A stretch of DNA of 64,000 bases from an uncultured Collinsella sp. (lineage in GTDB: Bacteria > Actinomycetota > Coriobacteriia > Coriobacteriales > Coriobacteriaceae), in contig CATYVQ010000005.1 of assembly GCA_958413895.1 (NCBI GenBank), forward strand, positions 59,307-123,306, in the 5' to 3' direction. The translations under genes and the position numbers were made by a program. Below are positions 1 to 8,061 of this stretch, in pieces (position 1 is the stretch's first letter; the number at the start of each line of letters is the position of its first letter). Below the pieces are notes generated by a model. That model ran no database searches and was not told the DNA's origin. It saw only the letters and a list, made by a program, of their open reading frames with translations.

Positions 1-622
1 AAATCAACGACGGAATGATAAACCGAATGGCTTGCGGTAACACGATTTTAAAGGTGATTTTAGCTTTGGAGAGACCGAGTGCCTGGGCGGCTTCGACCTG
101 GCCGCGCGGCACGGCGTTGACGCCGGCACGGAAGATCTCGGCGAGTACGCCGGCAGCAGCGAGCGCGACGGGAAGCGTGAGCATCCAAAACGACGGCAGC
201 GCGATCTTGTACTGGGGCAGCACCAAAAAGAAGAAGTAGATGAACAGCAGGCTCGGCACGCCGCGGAAGAAATCGGTGAGTACGCGGCAGAAGAGCTGCA
301 GCGGCTTGATGCCGCTGGTGCGGCCGAGCATAAGGGCTAAGCCCAGTGCCAGCGCAATGGCGCCAGCGGTGAGTGCGACTTTAACGGTGCCCTCAAAGCC
401 GGCAAGCAGGAACTTCCAGGTGGTGAGGTGCGTAAAGAAATACCAATAGTGGACCGAAAGCTGACCGGTCACAAAAAAGCGCTTCAACACGAGGACGACG
501 AGCGCGGCGACGGCAACAAGCGAGATGGCGGTGCCGATGCGAATCTTGGCGCGCATCTTGGGGCCGGGAGCCTCGTAGAGCGCATCGCGCATGGTGAGCG
601 CGGAGGTGGAGTGCTTGCTCAT
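1..622 (-). CDS. gluD: amino-acid ABC transporter permease (GluD-like), 3' end outside window
   Basis: Inner-membrane permease of a polar amino-acid ABC importer. About 207 residues are visible and the C-terminus lies beyond the window edge. The N-terminus is charged and followed by a first membrane segment. The HisM/GlnP-type stretch RGVPSLLFIYFFFLV and the cytoplasmic EAA loop (GQVEAAQALGLS) that contacts the ATPase can both be read. The ATG overlaps the stop of the upstream permease by 4 bases, so the two are translationally coupled. With the second permease and the binding protein it forms a glutamate/glutamine-type uptake operon. The exact substrate is inferred from family resemblance. 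Confidence 0.85.
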   Translation of the reverse strand, partial: MSKHSTSALTMRDALYEAPGPKMRAKIRIGTAISLVAVAALVVLVLKRFFVTGQLSVHYWYFFTHLTTWKFLLAGFEGTVKVALTAGAIALALGLALMLGRTSGIKPLQLFCRVLTDFFRGVPSLLFIYFFFLVLPQYKIALPSFWMLTLPVALAAAGVLAEIFRAGVNAVPRGQVEAAQALGLSKAKITFKIVLPQAIRFIIPSLI

Positions 623-1278
623 CGGAGGATCCTCACCTTCTTATCGATATAGTTGCCAATGTGGCTCACCACAAAGGCCGTGCCCAGGTAGCCGAGCGCC
701 GAGATAAAGAACGCGGCGACGCCGCCGAGCGAGCGCGTGTTGATGTAGCTCACCACGCCGGTGAGCTCCTGCGGTTTAAGCGGCACCTGGCTGCCGAGCG
801 CGGTGGTGAGCATGACGGCGATAAAGAGGTTCGTCATGGGCAGCACGCTTGAGCGCAGCGCCTGCGGAATCACGATCTTGGCGAGGATACGGCTGAAGCT
901 CATGCCGAGCGAGCGGGCGGCTTCCACCTGGCCGACGCCAACGGTGTTGATGCCGCTCATAAAGTTCTCGGAGCCAAAGGCCGAGCCCAAAAGGACCGTG
1001 GCGACGATAACGCAGGTACGGTAGGGCAGGACGACCTTGAGCGGCGGCAGCGCATAGACGACGATGATGAGCAGTGCGATGCCTGGGATGTTACGGAAGA
1101 CCTGGACATACAGGTCGCCAAAGACGCGCAGCGGCTTGAGCGGCGACACGCGCATCACAGTGACGGCAACGGCCAGCACCATGGCGATGGCAAACGACTC
1201 AAGTGTCATGCCCCAGGTTGCTAGCAGGGCGTCGATATAGTTCTGGCCATAGAGCGACCAGAGCTCGGAGAGACTCAT
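619..1278 (-). CDS. gluC: amino-acid ABC transporter permease (GluC-like)
   Basis: 219-residue inner-membrane permease, normal length for the HisM/GlnP family. It has several hydrophobic segments, the RNIPGIALLIIVVYALPP stretch typical of polar amino-acid permeases, and the EAA loop GQVEAARSLGMSFSRILAKI at about residues 115-135. It lies downstream of the binding-protein gene, separated by 138 bases with a hairpin, and overlaps the next permease by 4 bases (ATGA). It should form a heterodimeric channel with that permease. The ATPase subunit is not in view. The ATG has GGAGGTCCGC directly upstream. Confidence 0.88.
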   Translation of the reverse strand: MSLSELWSLYGQNYIDALLATWGMTLESFAIAMVLAVAVTVMRVSPLKPLRVFGDLYVQVFRNIPGIALLIIVVYALPPLKVVLPYRTCVIVATVLLGSAFGSENFMSGINTVGVGQVEAARSLGMSFSRILAKIVIPQALRSSVLPMTNLFIAVMLTTALGSQVPLKPQELTGVVSYINTRSLGGVAAFFISALGYLGTAFVVSHIGNYIDKKVRILR

Positions 1279-1302
1279 GCGGACCTCCCGCCGATAAGGA
1301 AA

Positions 1303-1328
1303 GGGGCTCCCGTGTGTACGGAAGCCCC
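1303..1328 (-). terminator. intercistronic hairpin between binding protein and permease genes
   Basis: GGGGCTTCCGT pairs with ACGGGAGCCCC (minus strand), followed by a weak pyrimidine run TTTCCTTA. It lies between the binding-protein gene and the first permease. In ABC importers such a hairpin commonly causes partial termination or protects the 3' end, so that the binding protein is made in excess. That role is inferred. Confidence 0.6.
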
Positions 1329-1416
1329 GACAACTCAGTGAGGAAACAGTTTACCGCAATAAAGCGCATCATGCGTTTCCGTATGGTTTCGTTGCGGTCG
1401 TTACCAGGCTCGCTGC

Positions 1417-2412
1417 CTAGGCGCCGATTTCGGGCAGCTCGGGAACATTAGTGTCGCCCGTACGGTCGCCGATGCAGATCTGCCACAGCTCGGTCCAGGT
1501 GCCGTCGTCCTCGATCTTCTTAAGGAAGTCGTTAACGAAGGCGACACCGTCGGAATCGAGCGGCAGACCGATGCCATAGGGCTCCTTGCTGCCGAAGGGC
1601 TTGCCGGCAATCTTGTACTTGCCGGGCTCGCGGACCAGGGCGCTCTGCTGCATGTTGTTATCGATGACATAGGCGTCAACGCGACCCTGCTGGAGTGCCT
1701 GACGGGCCTCCTCGTCGGTCTTGAACTCCTGCTGGCTGGCCTTGGGAGCGAACTCCTCCAGGATGGCGGGGCCGTTGGAGCCAGACTGGACGGCGACGTT
1801 CTTGTCGGCCAGGTCGTCGACGCTCTTAATGTCGTCGTTATCGGCGAGCACCAGGATGGCCTGCTGCGTGTAGTAATAGGGACCGGCAAAGGAGACGAGC
1901 TTCTTGCGCTCGTCAGTGATGGTGTAGGTGGCAAAGACGGCGTCGACCTGGCCGTTCTGCAGGACGGACTCGCGCGTGTCCGAGGTCACCTGGGTGATCT
2001 CGACCTTGTTCTCGCCCAGAATGTAGTTGGACAGGAGCTGTGCGATACCGGCATCGAAGCCGCGGGTCTGACCGTCTTTTTCGTTGAGGAGGGAGAAGAG
2101 CGTGGAGGTCTGAACGCCACCGATCTTAAAGACGCCGGCGTCCTTGACGGCCGTCGCCCAGGTGCTGGCGGCGATGGCGTCGTCATCGGCCTTGGGGCCG
2201 TCGTTGACGAGCTTGTCGAATGCCTTGGCATCGAGCGTGGTGGAAGCCTCGGTATCCTCGGAGCCCTTTGAGGAGCCGGCGGCGGAACCCTTGTCGGCCT
2301 CGGCGCTGGTGTCGGAGCAGCCGGCAAGACCAAGGCCGGCGACGGTTGCGAAGGTGGCGGCAACGAAGCCGCGGCGGTCGAGAACGACCTGCTGGGAGAG
2401 GTTCTTGCTCAT
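1417..2412 (-). CDS. gluB: glutamate-type ABC transporter substrate-binding lipoprotein
   Basis: 331-residue extracytoplasmic solute-binding protein (SBP family 3). The N-terminus has twin arginines (DRRGF), a hydrophobic core and the lipobox LAGC, so it should be exported, lipidated on Cys and anchored outside the membrane. A Ser/Glu/Ala-rich linker follows before the binding lobes. FDAGIAQLLSNYILGE and the DAVFATYTITDERKKLVSF segment are typical of glutamate/glutamine binding proteins. AAAGGTG precedes the ATG. A promoter lies about 45 bases upstream (2456-2485). The substrate is inferred from family. The RR motif suggests possible Tat export, consistent with tatA in this window, but Sec export is equally possible. 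Confidence 0.88.
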   Translation of the reverse strand: MSKNLSQQVVLDRRGFVAATFATVAGLGLAGCSDTSAEADKGSAAGSSKGSEDTEASTTLDAKAFDKLVNDGPKADDDAIAASTWATAVKDAGVFKIGGVQTSTLFSLLNEKDGQTRGFDAGIAQLLSNYILGENKVEITQVTSDTRESVLQNGQVDAVFATYTITDERKKLVSFAGPYYYTQQAILVLADNDDIKSVDDLADKNVAVQSGSNGPAILEEFAPKASQQEFKTDEEARQALQQGRVDAYVIDNNMQQSALVREPGKYKIAGKPFGSKEPYGIGLPLDSDGVAFVNDFLKKIEDDGTWTELWQICIGDRTGDTNVPELPEIGA

Positions 2413-2455
2413 GGTAGAACACCTTTCTCAATAAAATCCCTAGCGGTTGAGTAGA

Positions 2456-2485
2456 GTTATACCCTATCGCGCTCAAATGGGTCAA
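2456..2485 (-). promoter_or_regulatory. sigma70-type promoter of the amino-acid ABC operon
   Basis: On the minus strand TTGACC (2480-2485) and TATAAC (2456-2461) are separated by 18 bases, close to consensus and correctly placed upstream of the binding-protein gene at 2412. Confidence 0.6.
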
Positions 2486-2529
2486 CACGAAATAACTCAG
2501 AAACATACTTACCTTATGGGTAATTCTAC

Positions 2530-2561
2530 CTACCAAAAAGGGACGGGCACCTTTGTGGTAG
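2530..2561. repeat. REP-like palindrome, GGGACGGGCAC core
   Basis: Arms CTACCAAAAAGG and CCTTTGTGGTAG flank a GACGGGCA core. It is one of several intergenic palindromes in this window that share the core but differ in the outer arms (also at 25539, 25618, 27860, 30471 and 58139; the 9346 and 9780 copies are shorter variants). It lies upstream of the amino-acid ABC promoter. Confidence 0.6.
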
Positions 2562-2596
2562 TTCTGGCCGGTGCAGCGGCATGCCTTGCTGTTTTG

Positions 2597-2812
2597 TCTC
2601 GATCTGTAACATCTGCAGCCATTTTTGCCGAGTAACTGTTACAGATCGAGATTTTCTCTTCAGGGGAATTCGAATGTCTCAATCTGTAACATCTGGACGG
2701 CCAAAAGGTCCCTATCTGTTACAGATTGAGACAAACGTCGGGGACTAAGACGTCTTGTCTCAATCTGTAACAGTTAGACGGAAATTCGGGCCCTAGATGT
2801 TACAGATTGAGA
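2597..2812. repeat. array of three spaced inverted repeats (TCTCAATCTGTAAC / GTTACAGATTGAGA)
   Basis: Three units start at 2597, 2677 and 2758, a period of 80-81 bases. Each has near-identical 14-base perfect arms (arms 2597-2610/2638-2651, 2677-2690/2718-2731, 2758-2771/2799-2812) around a different loop of 27 bases. Unit 1 carries a compensating change in both arms (GATC for AATC/GATT), so pairing is conserved although the sequence is not. The array sits between the amino-acid ABC promoter and the dxs-like terminator. No reading frame crosses it convincingly. Confidence 0.8.
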
Positions 2813-2823
2813 TAATCGCGTCG

Positions 2824-2864
2824 CGAAAACAAAATCCTCCGCAGGGGTGCTTCCCTTGCGGAGG
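2824..2864 (-). terminator. rho-independent terminator of the dxs-like gene
   Basis: Minus strand: CCTCCGCA-AGGG stem pairs with CCC-TGCGGAGG, followed by ATTTTGTTTT. It starts six bases after the dxs-like stop codon. Confidence 0.85.
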
Positions 2865-2869
2865 TTTTC

Positions 2870-4651
2870 TTACTCGTTGAGTAGTCTCACGGCTTCGGCG
2901 GCCATATTCTCGACCGTCATGCCGTTCTGTGCGAGCAGTTCGTTGGGGTCGTAGCGGTCGGGGAAGCCCTTGGCGATGCCGAAGGTGCGCGTGCGCACGG
3001 GCGTGCAGGCCAGGTAGCACGCCACGCGCTCGCCCCAGCCGCCGTCCAAGATGCCGTCCTCGAGGGTGACGACAACGCGATGCTCGGCGGCAAGGCTATC
3101 GAGGAACTCACGGTCGAGCTCGGTCGCAAAGCGCGGGTTGACGAGCGTGGCCTCGATACCGTACTCGGCAGTCAGACGGTTTGCCACGCGCTCGCCCAGC
3201 TCAAAGAAATCGCCAAGCGCGAGCAGGGCAACGTCGCGGCCCTGACGCACCACGTTGTAGCGCGCGACGCCGTAATCGGTGCCCTCGGCGGGCGCCAAAT
3301 CGGGGCGGCTAACCAGGCCGATGCCCGGTACGCGGATCGCCACGGGATGCTCGCGGTGGTCGAGCGACCAGCTCAGCATGGACAGATATTCCTCCATGCA
3401 GGCCGGCGCCAAGTAGCGCATGTTGGGAAGACCGCCCAGCATGGAAATATCAAAGAACGAAAGGTGCGTCTCGGACGTGGTGCCAAAGATTGACGCACCA
3501 AACACCAGGATGGTTGCGGGGGCGTCGTTGAGGCACAGGTCGTGCCACAGCTCGTCGTAGGCGCGCTGCAAAAACGTGCCGTACACACCAAAGACTGGCT
3601 TGGTGCCCGAGCGTGCAAGCGCGGTGGCAAAGGTCACGGCGTGCTCCTCGGCAATGCCCACATCGACGAACTGTTTGCCGGCGGCAGCGCGAAGCTCGGG
3701 TGTAAAGCCCATGATGTAGGGTGTGGCGGCCGTGATGCCCACGACCTGCGGATCGCGCTCGATGGCGGCGCTGAGCGCCTCGCCCGTAATGTCGGCATAG
3801 GTGCGCGGCGCAGGCTCGCTCGGATGGCCCGGGCAGAGCTTGCGTCCAGTTGCCATGTCAAACGGACCCACATGATGCCAGTGTTCGGGGTCGCTCTGGG
3901 CCGGCTCAAAGCCCTTGCCCTTGGCGGTCGAGACGTGCAGCACGATGGGGTGATCGATATCGCGCAGTTCCTGCAGCGCGTCGACTAGGGCCAACACGTC
4001 GTTACCGGCGTCCAGATAGCGGTAGTCGAGCCCCATCGCGCGGAAAACGTTGCGCTCACAGGTGCCGTTGCTGGCGCGCAGCTCGGCCAGATTGCGATAG
4101 AGGCCACCGTGGTTCTCGGCGATGGACTGGTCGTTGTCATTGACGATGATGATTAGGTTGCTATCGAGTTCGGCGGCATTGTTAAAGCCCTCAAACGCCA
4201 GGCCGCCCGAAAGCGAGCCGTCGCCAATAACGGTAATGACGTTGTACGCATCGCCCGCCAGGTCGCGCGCGTGGGCAAGGCCGCAGCCCAAGCTCACCGA
4301 GGTCGAGGTGTGACCCATGGCGAACAGGTCGTGCTCGGACTCGTCGGGATTGGCAAAGCCAGAAGCCTCACCATAACGCTCCGGATCGATATAAGTGTAC
4401 GCGCGCCCCGTCAGCGCCTTGTGGGCGTAGGTCTGGTGCGAAACGTCAAAGACAATCTTGTCGATGGGGGAGTTAAACACGCGATGAAGCGCAACCGTAA
4501 GCTCAACGACGCCCAAGTTGGGGGCAACGTGCCCGCCGACGGCGGCGGAGCTTTCGAGGATTGCCTGGCGGATTTCGCCGCAGAGCTGCGGGAGCTCGGC
4601 GCGATTAAGAGCCTTGACGTCCTCGGGCGTTGTCGTTTGCGTAAGCAGCAT
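2870..4651 (-). CDS. dxs: 1-deoxy-D-xylulose-5-phosphate synthase-like transketolase
   Basis: 593 residues, slightly short for Dxs (usually about 620). Dxs condenses pyruvate and glyceraldehyde 3-phosphate, using thiamine diphosphate, to start the MEP isoprenoid pathway; ispE is also in this window. Visible features are GGHVAPNLGVVELTVALH (catalytic His), DVSHQTYAHK, the ThDP motif GDGSLSGG...NDNDQSIAENHGG, and DVGIAEEHAVTF (catalytic Glu). The segment that is DRAGxxGxDGxTHxG in ordinary Dxs reads FGASIFGTTSETHLSFFD, so the Arg and Asp are lost while TH is kept. It belongs to a divergent Dxs-like subgroup. Dxs activity is likely but not certain. No strong Shine-Dalgarno is close to the ATG; GGAG lies about 13 bases upstream. 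Confidence 0.75.
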   Translation of the reverse strand: MLLTQTTTPEDVKALNRAELPQLCGEIRQAILESSAAVGGHVAPNLGVVELTVALHRVFNSPIDKIVFDVSHQTYAHKALTGRAYTYIDPERYGEASGFANPDESEHDLFAMGHTSTSVSLGCGLAHARDLAGDAYNVITVIGDGSLSGGLAFEGFNNAAELDSNLIIIVNDNDQSIAENHGGLYRNLAELRASNGTCERNVFRAMGLDYRYLDAGNDVLALVDALQELRDIDHPIVLHVSTAKGKGFEPAQSDPEHWHHVGPFDMATGRKLCPGHPSEPAPRTYADITGEALSAAIERDPQVVGITAATPYIMGFTPELRAAAGKQFVDVGIAEEHAVTFATALARSGTKPVFGVYGTFLQRAYDELWHDLCLNDAPATILVFGASIFGTTSETHLSFFDISMLGGLPNMRYLAPACMEEYLSMLSWSLDHREHPVAIRVPGIGLVSRPDLAPAEGTDYGVARYNVVRQGRDVALLALGDFFELGERVANRLTAEYGIEATLVNPRFATELDREFLDSLAAEHRVVVTLEDGILDGGWGERVACYLACTPVRTRTFGIAKGFPDRYDPNELLAQNGMTVENMAAEAVRLLNE

Positions 4652-4879
4652 CGTTGTGGGTTACTCCATGCGAATCGTGCGCCGGCACTCCCTCGGCCGG
4701 CACAATTGCACAAGACAGTCTCGCACATTTTGGCGTTTGATATGTGACGGCGGCGCGGTAATTCGCCAACTGGTGGGGCAAAACGTTTTGTCCGATGCCA
4801 TACTGATATGTTCCATGATGTTTTTATCGATTGTGCACAGGCCGTGGCTTGTCGCCGTGAGTCGCTGGAAGGAGGCAGC

Positions 4880-5416
4880 ATGTCCGATGCCGTTCGTGCC
4901 GAAAAAATCGCGCACGAGGTCGACTATGCCGCCCGCCAGCTGGCCCAGGCGGGCCGCTTGGACCTGACGCACGAGTTTATCCAGCATGGCGACGTGACGG
5001 TCTATGCACATGTGACTTCGGTAGCGCGGGCGAGCCTGTCCTTTGCCGAGCGCTTGGGCCGTGCCGGCATTTCGGTCGACCGTGCTTCGTTGTTGCGCGG
5101 GGCCTTGCTGCACGATTACTTTCTCTATGACTGGCACGATCCTGACCCAAGCCATCGGCTGCATGGCTTTCGCCACCCGTTTTTTGCCCTGGCACGTGCG
5201 GAGGAAGATTTTGAGCTGACGCCGCGCGAACGGAATATTATCGTGCGGCATATGTTTCCGCTGGTGCCAGTGCCGCCGACGTGTCGTGAGGCTTGGATTG
5301 TATGCCTGGCAGATAAATGGTGTGCTCTGCGTGAGACGGTCGCCGGTCGTCTGCGGCGCAAGGACGAGGCGGACGATGACGTGAGTAAAGCATCGAGCGA
5401 AAAGAGGAGAGGGTAG
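4880..5416 (+). CDS. HD-domain phosphohydrolase-like protein
   Basis: 178 residues from the ATG at 4880, chosen because GGAAGGAGG sits 5-10 bases upstream; longer in-frame starts lack a ribosome site. The HD metal-binding signature is visible: AHVTSVARASLSF, then LLHDYFLYDWH (the HD pair), then HPFFAL, RNIIVRHMFPL and IVCLADK. These are the hallmarks of small HD hydrolases acting on nucleotides or phosphate esters. The substrate cannot be read. The stop is 3 bases before the next gene, so the two are an operon. Confidence 0.75.
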   Translation: MSDAVRAEKIAHEVDYAARQLAQAGRLDLTHEFIQHGDVTVYAHVTSVARASLSFAERLGRAGISVDRASLLRGALLHDYFLYDWHDPDPSHRLHGFRHPFFALARAEEDFELTPRERNIIVRHMFPLVPVPPTCREAWIVCLADKWCALRETVAGRLRRKDEADDDVSKASSEKRRG

Positions 5417-5419
5417 ACG

Positions 5420-6439
5420 GTGGAAACCGCGATTGATATGGCGTTTGGCGGCGCGACGCTTGCCGCCTGCCCACTCTCGGCACTGGTGCTCTCGTTTGCC
5501 TTTTACGGGTTTTGCGGTTGGGCATGGGAGTCGACAGTATGTGCCATGCTCAATCACGGACGATTTGCCAACAGCGGCTTTTTGCTGGGGCCGTGCTGCC
5601 CAATCTATGGCGCGGGCGGCATTGCCTGCTGGCTGCTGTTGCGCGGGATTCCGGATGCCTCGAGCCAGTTTGTCGCTGCAGCACTCGTATGCAGCGTGAT
5701 TGAGTATAGCGTAGGCGTGCTGTTGGAAAAAACAACGGGCGCTCGCTTTTGGGACTATTCGCACCTGCCGTTTAACCTGCACGGACGCATCTGCCTGTAC
5801 TGGGCATGCGCGTTTGGCCTGGGTGCGTTGTGCATTTGCCGTTTAGTGGAGCCGGCATTGCTGGGGCTGCTTGGCCATCTGCCGGTGCTGATTGTGCGGC
5901 TGTCCGCCTTTATCGTCGCGGTCGCGATGATGGTCGACGCGGTGTGCTCTTTGGCCAGCTGGCGCCGCCTGTCCGATCAGCTGGAGCGTGTGCGCGCCGA
6001 CCTTGCCGACCGCATCAATGAGTCGCTTGCCGATGCCTCGGACTCAATGCTCGAACGTATTCCCGATTCTACGATTGATTCGGTGGCACAGACGCACATC
6101 CGTAGCCGTGCCGTTAACGCGTGGCTGGCCGAGCTGGGCGACGCGGCGCTCGATGCCCTGCGCGAGAAGGCTTCGATGCCGACGTTTATCGCGGATGGTG
6201 CTCGCGGCCTGGCACTTGCCGCCCGCCGCGTGGCCGATGCCGCGCCGAGCATGCCGCGTCCGTCGCTCAGTCGCCGCCTTGCCGGCAAGCGCATGAGCCG
6301 TCCGGTGCCGAGCGTGTCACTCAGCCGCCGCGACCTACGCTTCTTTAACGCCTTCCCGCGCCTGCGCATCAATCGCTACGAAGGTGTCATTCGAGCAACT
6401 AATCTCCGCGACCGCGCCCACGAGCTGTTTCGGCGCTAG
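5420..6439 (+). CDS. CmpB/DUF1113-type integral membrane protein
   Basis: 339 residues with a GTG start 3 bases after the HD gene; AGAGGAGAGGG upstream serves as ribosome site. The first 190 residues hold four to five membrane segments with the family pattern FYGFCGWAWESTVCAML...GFLLGPCCPIYGAGG and EYSVGVLLEKTTGARFWDYSHLPFNLHGRICLYWA. These match the family annotated as putative ABC transporter permease (CmpB). The C-terminal 150 residues are hydrophilic and Arg/Ala-rich with predicted helix, an extension not needed for the family core. The molecular function of this family is not established. Confidence 0.75.
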   Translation: METAIDMAFGGATLAACPLSALVLSFAFYGFCGWAWESTVCAMLNHGRFANSGFLLGPCCPIYGAGGIACWLLLRGIPDASSQFVAAALVCSVIEYSVGVLLEKTTGARFWDYSHLPFNLHGRICLYWACAFGLGALCICRLVEPALLGLLGHLPVLIVRLSAFIVAVAMMVDAVCSLASWRRLSDQLERVRADLADRINESLADASDSMLERIPDSTIDSVAQTHIRSRAVNAWLAELGDAALDALREKASMPTFIADGARGLALAARRVADAAPSMPRPSLSRRLAGKRMSRPVPSVSLSRRDLRFFNAFPRLRINRYEGVIRATNLRDRAHELFRR

Positions 6440-6637
6440 CCGGGACGGGCGCGCTCACGGCTCCCTTGTTCGCGTATTTCCCGTCCGTTTCGCGTCCGTT
6501 GCCGTGCCGTTTCCAAGATTGCGGCACCGTTTCCATTCGACAACGCAGCGTTTAACAACGCCGTATCTGGTCTACACCAGTTGCCCCTCGGCCGCATTAT
6601 GGGCGCCGACAACGTTCATGCGATCAAGGGGGAGCGA

Positions 6638-7915
6638 ATGTTCGATACGGGATCGACAACGTTTATGCTCATCTGCACCATGCTCGTGTTTTTAATGACA
6701 CCGGGTCTGGCGTTTTTCTATGGCGGCCTGTCCAGGCGCAAAAATGTCATCAACACCATGCTCATGTGCTTTGGCGCCATTGGCCTGGTTGGTGTGCTGT
6801 GGATTGTTGCCGGCTGGTCGCTGGCTTACGGCGGCGACGGTTCCAACCCGTTTATTGGAGGCCTTGACCAGCTGCTGTGCCTGCCGGTGCTCGGCCAGGT
6901 GCTGCAGACGGCCGAGGGCAATGCCGCGGACGGTGCCGTCTACCCTCAGATCATCAACATCGCCTTTCAGATGGCATTTGCCATGATCACTGCTGCTATC
7001 GTCACGGGCAGCCTGGCCGGCCGCGTTAAGTTTGGTGCCATGACGGCTTTCCTGGGCATTTGGCTGCTCGTGGTCTATGCGCCGCTCGCCCACATGGTTT
7101 GGGGCGGCGAGGGCTCCTTTATCGGCGACATCATCGGCGCGCTCGACTTTGCCGGCGGCGACGTGGTGCACATTTCGTCCGGTCTTACGGGCCTGATTCT
7201 CTGCTTAATGCTCGGCCGTCGTCGTGGCTTTGGCATGGTGAGCTATCGCCCGCATAACGTGCCGTTTGTGGCGCTGGGCGCCGGGCTGCTTTGGTTTGGC
7301 TGGTTTGGCTTTAACGGCGGCAGCGAGTTTAAGGCCGACGCCGTGGCGGCACTCGCCATCCTCAACACCGTGACGGCCAGCGCGGCGGGCATGGTCTCGT
7401 GGCTTGTCGTCGAGCGCGTGCACACCGGTCGCCCCACGCTGGTGGGTGCCAGCACCGGTCTGGTTGCGGGCCTTGTGGTGGTCACGCCGGGTGCGGGCTT
7501 TGTCGAGCCGTGGGCAGCGCTGGTCATGGGCCTGATCGTCTCGCCTGTCTGCTACTTGGCCATCAGTCATCTCAAGACCAAGTTCGGCTACGACGATGCG
7601 CTCGACGCGTTCGGTTGCCACGGTATCGGCGGCATCTTGGGTGGCGTGCTCACGGGCCTGTTCTGCGTGCCGGAGCTTTCGTGGACCGGTAAGGGCGGCC
7701 TGCTCTACACGGGCGACGTGTCGCTGCTCATCTCTCAGATCTTGGGCATTGTGGTGACGGTCGTCATTGTACTGGTGCTCGATTTGGTGATCGCCGCGGT
7801 GGTCAAGGCGCTGTTCCACGGCAGCCTGCGCGTGGACGAGGCCGATGAGGCGCTGGGCTTGGATGCGAGTCAGCACGGCGAGAGCGCATATCCCTCCTTC
7901 TCGGGACTTGACTAG
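6638..7915 (+). CDS. amt: ammonium transporter Amt
   Basis: 425 residues from the ATG at 6638 (AAGGGGGAG seven bases upstream), giving the usual Amt start MFDTGSTTFMLICTMLVFLM. It is a trimeric inner-membrane ammonium channel with about eleven membrane segments. Family landmarks are TPGLAFFYGGLSRRKNV, the first pore His in GGDVVHISSGLTGL, WFGWFGFNGGSE, and the second pore His in DDALDAFGCHGIGGILGG. The PII gene follows after a 146-base gap containing a large foldback. The Amt-GlnK pair is standard: the PII trimer plugs the channel when nitrogen is plentiful. The 198 bases upstream (6440-6637) hold no other recognisable feature. Confidence 0.93.
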   Translation: MFDTGSTTFMLICTMLVFLMTPGLAFFYGGLSRRKNVINTMLMCFGAIGLVGVLWIVAGWSLAYGGDGSNPFIGGLDQLLCLPVLGQVLQTAEGNAADGAVYPQIINIAFQMAFAMITAAIVTGSLAGRVKFGAMTAFLGIWLLVVYAPLAHMVWGGEGSFIGDIIGALDFAGGDVVHISSGLTGLILCLMLGRRRGFGMVSYRPHNVPFVALGAGLLWFGWFGFNGGSEFKADAVAALAILNTVTASAAGMVSWLVVERVHTGRPTLVGASTGLVAGLVVVTPGAGFVEPWAALVMGLIVSPVCYLAISHLKTKFGYDDALDAFGCHGIGGILGGVLTGLFCVPELSWTGKGGLLYTGDVSLLISQILGIVVTVVIVLVLDLVIAAVVKALFHGSLRVDEADEALGLDASQHGESAYPSFSGLD

Positions 7916-7919
7916 CGGC

Positions 7920-8012
7920 TTCCCCAGGCACCGCACCTTGGGTTTCAAACCGTCGCTTGCGTACAAAAGTACGCGGCGCTCCTCTTTCAACCCAATCTGC
8001 GGCACCTGGGAA
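7920..8012. repeat. 93-base imperfect foldback between amt and glnK
   Basis: It begins five bases after the amt stop. Arms TTCCCCAGGCACCGCA and TGCGGCACCTGGGAA enclose further pairing (TTGGGTTTCAAA with TTTCAACCCAA) down to a GTACAAAAGTAC tip. It has no T-run, so it is not an ordinary terminator. It may adjust the amt to glnK mRNA ratio or be a REP/MITE-like insertion. Confidence 0.7.
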
Positions 8013-8061
8013 ACTCGCGTCTCATGTAAAGGGATACGTTGATTATTGAGAGGAATTCATT

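Noticed and set aside
2597..2812. The triple hairpin array as a short CRISPR
   Set aside because: Each unit is an inverted repeat with a 27-base loop and about 25 bases between units; there is no direct repeat-spacer pattern of CRISPR length.
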